In this document: positions 30,894 through 35,286 of the stretch, in pieces
How the letters are laid out: every line of letters begins with the position of its first letter
Numbering within the stretch: position 1 is the first letter of the stretch
The notes under the pieces: generated by a model
What the model was told of the DNA's origin: nothing
Databases searched by the model: none
Seen by the model: only the letters and a program-made list of their open reading frames with translations
From: DASUZB01 sp036377075
Lineage (GTDB): Bacteria; Actinomycetota; CALGFH01
DNA length: 35,286 nucleotides
NCBI GenBank assembly: GCA_036377075.1
Contig: DASUZB010000035.1
Coordinates: 1 to 35,286, forward strand
Reading direction: 5' to 3'
Made by a program: the position numbers and the translations under genes

Positions 30894-32315
30894 TCAGCGG
30901 TCCACGCCGCCGAGCACCGGGTCGATCGAGGACAGTGCGGCGATGATGTCCGCCACCAGCAGGCCCTTCATCATCACCGGGACGGTCTGCAGGTTGACGA
31001 ACGAGGGGTCGCGGACGTGGACCCGGTAGGGCAGGTTGCCGCCGTCGGAGACGACGTGGTAGCCGAGCTCGCCGCGGGGCGACTCAACGGTGGTGTAGAC
31101 CTCGCCGGCCGGCACCTTGAAGCCCTCGGTGACCTTCTTGAAGTGGTGGATCAGCGCCTCCCTCGACTCGCCCATGATGTGCTGGACGTGCGCCGGCGAG
31201 TTGCCGAGCCCGTCGGGGCCGAGGGCGAGGCGAGCCGGCCAGGCGAGCTTCGGGTCGGCGACCATCACCGGGCCGCCCGGCAGGGAGTCGAGCACCTGCT
31301 CGACGATCTTGAGGCTCTCCCGCATCTCGGCCATGCGGACCTGGTAGCGGGCGTACACGTCGGACGTGGTCGCGGTCGGCACGTCGAAGTCGTACTGCTC
31401 GTAGCCGCAGTACGGCTCGGCCTTGCGCAGGTCGTGGGCGATCCCGCCGGCGCGCAGCATGGGCCCGGTGACGCCGAGGCCGGTGAGCTGCTCGGCGGAG
31501 AGGCGCGCGATGCCGCGGGTGCGCTCCATCCAGATCGGGTTGCGGGTCAGCAGCGTCTCGTACTCGTCGATCTTGCCGCTCATGTCGGCGACGAAGCTCC
31601 GAATCCGCTCCTCGGTCCCGTCGGGCAGGTCCTGGGAGACGCCGGCGGGCCGCACCCAGGCGTGGTTCATGCGCAGCCCGGTGACCTCCTCGAGGATGTC
31701 GAGGATCTCCTCGCGCTCGCGGAAGCCGTACAGCATCACCGAGAGCGCGCCCAGCTCCAGGCCGGTGGTCGCCAGCCAGACGAGGTGGGAGGCGACGCGG
31801 TTGAGCTCCATCAGCAGCACCCGCAGCGCCTGGGCGCGCGGCGGCGCCTCGATGCCGAGCAGCTTCTCCACCGCCAGGCAGTAGGCGGCCTCGTTGAAGA
31901 TCGGCGAGAGGTAGTCCATGCGCGTCACGAACGTGACCCCTTGGACCCAGGTGCGGTACTCGGCCGACTTCTCGATGCCGGTGTGGAGGTAGCCGACCAC
32001 CGGCTGGCAGGAGATCACCTCCTCGCCGCGCAGCTCGACCACCAGCCGCAGCACCCCGTGGGTGGAGGGGTGCTGCGGGCCCATGTTGATCACCATCAGG
32101 TCGTCGTCGCCCTCGGCGTGGGCGCGGGCGGTGACCTCGGCCCAGTCGCCGCCGCCCATGGCGAGCACCTGCTGGGCGCGCCGCTCGTTCAAGGCGACGT
32201 GCTGGGCGGCGGTGCGCTCTGGCAGGTCGTAGGCCTCGCCGGGCCTGACCACCGCCTCCTCGACGAGGGTGCTCTGGGTCGGCGCCTCCTGGGCGGCGTC
32301 GCTGCGCTCGCTCAC
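30894..32315 (-). CDS. nuoD: NuoD, 49-kDa quinone-site subunit of main complex I
   Basis: A 473-residue Q-module subunit. The conserved sites are NMGPQHPSTHGVLRL with the quinone-site histidines H82 and H86, GYLHTGIEKSAEYRTW, RMDYLSP with the quinone-contacting Y135, RPAGVSQDLPDG and AEPYCGYEQYDFDVPT. It ends in GGVDR as usual. The first ~70 residues form a hydrophilic N-terminal extension compared with the core. GTG 32315 overlaps the nuoC stop (GTGA). This canonical copy contrasts with the Trp-containing paralogue at 3790-5016. Confidence 0.96.
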   Translation of the reverse strand: MSERSDAAQEAPTQSTLVEEAVVRPGEAYDLPERTAAQHVALNERRAQQVLAMGGGDWAEVTARAHAEGDDDLMVINMGPQHPSTHGVLRLVVELRGEEVISCQPVVGYLHTGIEKSAEYRTWVQGVTFVTRMDYLSPIFNEAAYCLAVEKLLGIEAPPRAQALRVLLMELNRVASHLVWLATTGLELGALSVMLYGFREREEILDILEEVTGLRMNHAWVRPAGVSQDLPDGTEERIRSFVADMSGKIDEYETLLTRNPIWMERTRGIARLSAEQLTGLGVTGPMLRAGGIAHDLRKAEPYCGYEQYDFDVPTATTSDVYARYQVRMAEMRESLKIVEQVLDSLPGGPVMVADPKLAWPARLALGPDGLGNSPAHVQHIMGESREALIHHFKKVTEGFKVPAGEVYTTVESPRGELGYHVVSDGGNLPYRVHVRDPSFVNLQTVPVMMKGLLVADIIAALSSIDPVLGGVDR

Positions 32316-32872
32316 GTGCTGGTCCACCCCCCCTTGTAGCGTCGCGTGTCCGGGGGTGGCACGTGGGCGCCGATGTAGTCGACGTCGACGCCGCCGAGCG
32401 GGTAGTCCTTGCGGTGCGGGTAGCCCTTCCAGTCCTCCGGCATGAGGATGCGCACCAGGTTGGGGTGGCCGTCGAAGCGCACCCCGAAGAAGTCGTAGAC
32501 CTCGCGCTCGTGGTAGTTGGCGGTGGGCCACACGCCGGTGACGGTGGGCAGGTGCGGGTCCTCCACGGTGACGCGCACCTTGAGGCGCAGGCGGACGTTG
32601 TGCTCGCGCGAGTACAGGTGGTAGTCGACGCACAGCCGGTCCGGCCGCTCGGGGTAGTCGGTGCCCGACAGGTCGGAGAGGTGGGCGAAGGCCGCCGAGG
32701 GCTGGTCGCGCAGCCAGGTGGCGACCTCGACCAGGCTGGCCGGGTCGAGCTCGATGGTGACCTCGCCACGGTGGCCGGAGACCCCGCGGACGGCCTCGCC
32801 GAAGCGCTCGCGCAGCCCGGTCAGCACCGGCTGCAGGGCGTCGGGTGGCTGCGTGGCGGTCTCTGGGGGCAC
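32312..32872 (-). CDS. nuoC: NuoC, 30-kDa subunit of main complex I
   Basis: A 186-residue Q-module subunit. The signature is YHEREVYDFFGVRFDGHPNL followed by RILMPEDWKGYPHRKDYPLG, the diagnostic stretch of respiratory-chain 30-kDa proteins. LSDLSGTDYPERPDRL and VDYHLYSREHNVRLRL precede it. The start GTG 32872 has AGGAGG nine bases upstream inside the end of nuoB, with four bases between the two genes. Confidence 0.95.
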   Translation of the reverse strand: MPPETATQPPDALQPVLTGLRERFGEAVRGVSGHRGEVTIELDPASLVEVATWLRDQPSAAFAHLSDLSGTDYPERPDRLCVDYHLYSREHNVRLRLKVRVTVEDPHLPTVTGVWPTANYHEREVYDFFGVRFDGHPNLVRILMPEDWKGYPHRKDYPLGGVDVDYIGAHVPPPDTRRYKGGWTST

Positions 32873-32876
32873 CGGC

Positions 32877-33416
32877 TCAGGCCTCCTGGCTGGTCCGGTG
32901 GGCCTCTGCCCACTCGTGCTCGAGCTCGACCTGGTCGCGCGTCTCGCCCTTCCGGATCTTCTCGTGCAGCCGCAGGATGCCGTCCATCAGCATCTCCGGG
33001 CGGGGCGGGCAGCCAGGCACGTACATGTCGACCGGGACGATCTGGTCGACGCCCTGGACCACGGCGTAGTTGTTGAACATGCCACCGGAGGTGGCGCAGA
33101 CCCCCATCGAGATCACCCACTTGGGCTCGGGCATCTGGTCGTAGATGGTGCGCAGCACCGGCGCCATCTTCTGCGAAACGCGGCCGGCGACGATCATCAG
33201 GTCGGCCTGGCGCGGCGAGGCGCGGAACACCTCCATGCCGAAGCGGGCCAGGTCGTAGCGGCCGGCGCCGGTGGCCATCATCTCGATGGCGCAGCACGCC
33301 AGCCCGAAGGTCGCCGGCCACAGCGAGCCGGTCCGCGCCCAGTTGGCCAGCTTCTCGACGGTGGTGACGAGGATGCCGCCGGGCAGCTTCTCCAGCCCGC
33401 TACCGGTGCCGGGCAT
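32877..33416 (-). CDS. nuoB: NuoB, N2-cluster subunit of main complex I
   Basis: A 179-residue subunit holding cluster N2. The ligands are C41 and C42 in FGLACCAIEMMATG, C107 in SMGVCATSGGMFNNY and C136 in VPGCPPRPEMLMDG. The C-terminus is a short charged helix. ATG 33416 follows the nuoA stop directly (TGAATG). This is the canonical copy; the paralogue at 5507-6016 is ten residues shorter. Confidence 0.97.
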   Translation of the reverse strand: MPGTGSGLEKLPGGILVTTVEKLANWARTGSLWPATFGLACCAIEMMATGAGRYDLARFGMEVFRASPRQADLMIVAGRVSQKMAPVLRTIYDQMPEPKWVISMGVCATSGGMFNNYAVVQGVDQIVPVDMYVPGCPPRPEMLMDGILRLHEKIRKGETRDQVELEHEWAEAHRTSQEA

Positions 33417-33779
33417 TCAATCCCACTCCAATCCGCCGCGCTTCCAGTCGTAGACGTAGGCGACGCCGATCAGGCCGATGAAGATGGCCATCTCGACGAG
33501 GCCGAACAGGGCGAGCTGGCGGAAGACCACTGCCCACGGGTAGAGGAAGATGACCTCGACGTCGAAGACCACGAACAGCATCGCGGTCAGGTAGAACTTG
33601 ACCGGAAAGCGCTCCCCCTTGGGCAGCCGGCCCGGCTCGATGCCCGACTCGTAGGGCGAGTACTTCGCCCGGCTGGGCCGGTGTGGCGCGAGGAACGCCG
33701 AGACCACGATCGACACCACGGCGAACAGCGTGGCGAGCGTCAGCATCACCAGGATCGGGCCGAAGGATCCGAGGCTCAC
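33417..33779 (-). CDS. nuoA: NuoA, first membrane subunit of main complex I
   Basis: A 120-residue protein with three helices. The loop YESGIEP and the TM2 segment FYLTAMLFVVFDVEVIFLYP carry the conserved acids; PWAVVFRQLALFGLVEM follows. The GTG start at 33779 has GGAGG six bases upstream. It is the first gene of the fourteen-gene operon, downstream of a promoter and a leader able to form a strong hairpin. Confidence 0.96.
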   Translation of the reverse strand: MSLGSFGPILVMLTLATLFAVVSIVVSAFLAPHRPSRAKYSPYESGIEPGRLPKGERFPVKFYLTAMLFVVFDVEVIFLYPWAVVFRQLALFGLVEMAIFIGLIGVAYVYDWKRGGLEWD

Positions 33780-33799
33780 GGGCGGCCTCCAACCGGGGT

Positions 33800-33840
33800 G
33801 GCGGCGTGCCGCACACGCCGCGGTGTGCCGCGTCGCCGCC
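33800..33840 (-). promoter_or_regulatory. Hairpin in the 5' leader of the main nuo operon
   Basis: Outer arms GGCGGCG (33800-33806) and CGCCGCC (33834-33840) pair over 7 bp, and inner arms GCACAC (33811-33816) and GTGTGC (33823-33828) pair over 6 bp with a 6-base loop. An alternative 8-bp hairpin, GCGGCGTG at 33801-33808 with CACGCCGC at 33814-33821, is mutually exclusive with it. The structure lies between the predicted transcription start and the nuoA Shine-Dalgarno. Two competing folds could act as a switch, but that is only an inference. Confidence 0.45.
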
Positions 33841-33857
33841 TGGACGGGAGCGGCGCC

Positions 33858-33887
33858 AGACTAGGTGCCCCAACTCGGCATTCGCAA
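33858..33887 (-). promoter_or_regulatory. Putative promoter of the main nuoA-N operon
   Basis: On the minus strand, TTGCGA (33887-33882) and TAGTCT (33863-33858) are 18 bases apart, in the AT-richer part of the gap between the reductase gene and nuoA. Transcription would begin near 33851, giving a leader of about 70 bases. Confidence 0.5.
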
Positions 33888-33906
33888 ACTGGGATGGCCA
33901 CGCCAC

Positions 33907-35139
33907 TCACCGCGCCGGGGCCATGCGGACGAGCGCCTTCACGACCCGGTCGGTCGCGTCGCCGCCGCGCGGCTCGTAGAGGTTGGCGAGCAGTTTGAAG
34001 GCGATCTTCATCAGCGTCGGGCGGCGCAGGCCGTGCCTGGCGGCCAGCTTCATCACGCGCGGGTCGCCGATCGCCCGCACGAACGCCCGGCCGACCGAGA
34101 AGTAGGCGCCGAAGCGCGACTCGAGCGCCGAGCGGTAGCGGTGGAGCGCGGAGCGGTCGCCGCTGTGGAGGACCAACAGCCCGGTCTCGGCGGCGAGCTG
34201 GCCGCTCTCCATGGCGTAGTCGATGCCCTCGCCGTTGAACGGGTTGATCAGCCCGGCGGCGTCGCCGACGAACAGCACCCCGCGGTGCACCGGCGGGTGC
34301 CGGTTGGCGGCCATCGGCAACGGCGCCGAGCGCGGCCTGGAGACCACGTCGGCGGCACTGAAGCCCCACTCCCGCCCCACCGTCGGCAGCCACTCGGCGA
34401 GCAGCTTGCGGTAGTTGACGTTGCGGAAGTGGGAGGAGGTGTTGAGCAGCCCGAGCCCGACGTTGAGGGTGCCGTCGGCCATCGGGAAGACCCAGCCGTA
34501 GCCGGGCAGCAGCTCGTCGCCGCGCCACAGCTCGAGGTAGGAGTCGATCCAGGGGTCGCGGTCGCGGTCGCTGCTGACGTACTGGCGCACCGCCACCCCG
34601 ATCGGGCGCCGCTCGTCGCGGTGGAGCCCGAGCGCCTGGGCGATCCGGCTGGAGGCGCCGTCCGCGGCGACCACCAGCTCGGCGCGCAGGTCGACCGGGT
34701 CCTCGCCGTCGCGCCGCACCACCACGCCGCGGACCAGACCACGCTCGACCAACGGACCCACCGCCTCGGTACGGTCCCAGAGGGTGGCCCCTGCCTTCTC
34801 GGCGTGGCGCGCCAGCAACTGGTCGAAGTCGGTGCGCGGCCGCGCCAGCCCGAAGGACGGGAAGCCGGACAGCTCGGGCCAGGGCAGCTCGACCGTGACC
34901 CCGCCGCCGTGGATCTTGAGCCCCGTGCTGCGCGACCAGTCACGGTAGGTGTCGCGCAGGCCCATGGCGTCGAGCGCGGCGACCGCGCGCGGGGTCAGCC
35001 CGTCGCCGCAGACCTTCTCGCGCGGGTAGGCGGACCGCTCCAGCAGCAGCACGCTGGCGCCACCACGGGCGAAGTGGTAGGCGGTGGCCGCGCCGCCAGG
35101 CCCGCCACCGACAACGATCGCGTCGTACCGGCTGGTCAA
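33907..35139 (-). CDS. Geranylgeranyl reductase family FAD-dependent oxidoreductase (probable menaquinone side-chain reductase)
   Basis: A 410-residue flavoprotein of the geranylgeranyl-reductase group, which saturates isoprenoid double bonds. The Rossmann motif YDAIVVGGGPGGAATAYHFA opens the protein. It is followed by LLLERSAYPREKVCGDGLTP, with the family Cys-Gly-Asp-Gly, VVAADGASSRIAQALG, and the second FAD motif FVGDAAGLINPFNGEGIDYA. TTG 35139 is the only reasonable start close to the Rossmann fold, with a GGGGGACGAGG stretch just upstream; a longer frame upstream runs through the promoter. In mycobacteria a homologue (MenJ) partly reduces the menaquinone tail. Its place before nuoA, with a polyprenyl synthase behind nuoN, fits that role here, but archaeal-type lipid reduction or another isoprenoid substrate is possible. 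Confidence 0.9.
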   Translation of the reverse strand: MTSRYDAIVVGGGPGGAATAYHFARGGASVLLLERSAYPREKVCGDGLTPRAVAALDAMGLRDTYRDWSRSTGLKIHGGGVTVELPWPELSGFPSFGLARPRTDFDQLLARHAEKAGATLWDRTEAVGPLVERGLVRGVVVRRDGEDPVDLRAELVVAADGASSRIAQALGLHRDERRPIGVAVRQYVSSDRDRDPWIDSYLELWRGDELLPGYGWVFPMADGTLNVGLGLLNTSSHFRNVNYRKLLAEWLPTVGREWGFSAADVVSRPRSAPLPMAANRHPPVHRGVLFVGDAAGLINPFNGEGIDYAMESGQLAAETGLLVLHSGDRSALHRYRSALESRFGAYFSVGRAFVRAIGDPRVMKLAARHGLRRPTLMKIAFKLLANLYEPRGGDATDRVVKALVRMAPAR

Positions 35140-35188
35140 CCTCGTCCCCCGCGTGACTTTGTGAAACCAGGCACAAACACCCGTCCGG

Positions 35189-35217
35189 AGTGTAGGACCG
35201 GCCAGGGCCTGGGGCAA
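35189..35217 (-). promoter_or_regulatory. Putative promoter of the geranylgeranyl-reductase gene
   Basis: TTGCCC (35217-35212) and TACACT (35194-35189) on the minus strand are separated by exactly 17 bases. The predicted transcript starts near 35182, giving a leader of about 43 bases before TTG 35139. This supports the late TTG start, since longer versions would begin upstream of the promoter. Confidence 0.55.
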
Positions 35218-35233
35218 CTCTACTGAAACGGTC

Positions 35234-35272
35234 GGTGGGCCTGCGCCGCTTCGTGCGCGGCTCCGGCCCACC
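35234..35272. terminator. Inverted repeat / possible terminator at the window edge
   Basis: GGTGGGCC (35234-35241) and GGCCCACC (35265-35272) are exact 8-bp arms; inside, GCCGC (35245-35249) pairs with GCGGC (35257-35261). It lies upstream of the reductase promoter and may end transcription of a gene beyond the window. There is no T-tract, so strand and function are open. Confidence 0.4.
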
Positions 35273-35286
35273 ACCCTAAACCAGGC

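Noticed and set aside
33800..33850. Possible Rex-type redox operator before nuoA
   Set aside because: The inverted repeats here are GC-rich and do not resemble the TTGTGAA-type Rex consensus.
1..35286. Search for tRNA, rRNA, CRISPR arrays, transposases, integrases or attachment sites
   Set aside because: No cloverleaf with a T-loop motif, no regular spacer repeats and no transposase or integrase motif were found by reading. The HNH gene alone is not evidence for a mobile element.

Overview
The window comes from a very GC-rich bacterium, almost certainly an actinobacterium. Evidence seen in the sequence: extreme G+C with G/C-ending codons, many GTG and TTG starts, TANNNT -10 boxes six bases from the start codon (leaderless style), and a DUF222/HNH (13E12-type) gene. 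The gene order geranylgeranyl-reductase - nuoA-N - polyprenyl diphosphate synthase, with a second smaller nuo set nearby, matches an arrangement known from actinobacteria. The species is not recognisable from the sequence alone.

Layout. Right-hand part (35139 down to 15944, all minus strand): a FAD-dependent geranylgeranyl-reductase-like gene with its own promoter, then a complete fourteen-gene nuoABCDEFGHIJKLMN operon (33779-18374) with promoter and structured leader. It is followed without a gap by a long-chain polyprenyl diphosphate synthase whose TTG start overlaps the nuoN stop, then a nucleotidyltransferase-like gene and a LysE-family exporter. Most neighbouring genes in the operon overlap by 4 bases (GTGA or ATGA), so tight translational coupling is expected. 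Middle (8218-15644, plus strand): a membrane histidine kinase without a visible response regulator, a soluble PRC-barrel/MgtE-N/CBS protein overlapping an NRAMP-related transporter, an MFS_3-type exporter, and a frameshifted DUF222-HNH gene. Left-hand part (7914 down to 1, minus strand): nhaA, then a second complex I cluster nuoA2-B2-C2-D2-H2-I2-J2-K2-L2, cut by the window edge inside nuoL2. This cluster has no nuoE, nuoF or nuoG.

How the genes work together. The main operon encodes NADH:menaquinone oxidoreductase: the NADH module E/F/G, the Q module B/C/D/I and the membrane proton-pumping arm A/H/J/K/L/M/N. The flanking polyprenyl synthase and reductase plausibly build and saturate the menaquinone side chain used by the complex. 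The second cluster would give a complex I core without its NADH module. Its NuoD has Trp at the position of the usual quinone-site Tyr, its NuoH has altered acidic residues in the quinone/E-channel loop, and its NuoI carries a long Ala/Pro-rich tail with a basic end. These point to another electron donor and perhaps another quinone chemistry.

The most interesting unit outside respiration is 10075-12698. A cytosolic MgtE-like sensor (PRC barrel, MgtE N-domain, two CBS motifs) is translationally coupled to an NRAMP-family transporter that has lost the Asn of the DPGN motif and the metal-binding Met of the MPH motif. This suggests a Mg2+ transporter of the NRMT type with a split-off Mg2+/nucleotide sensor.
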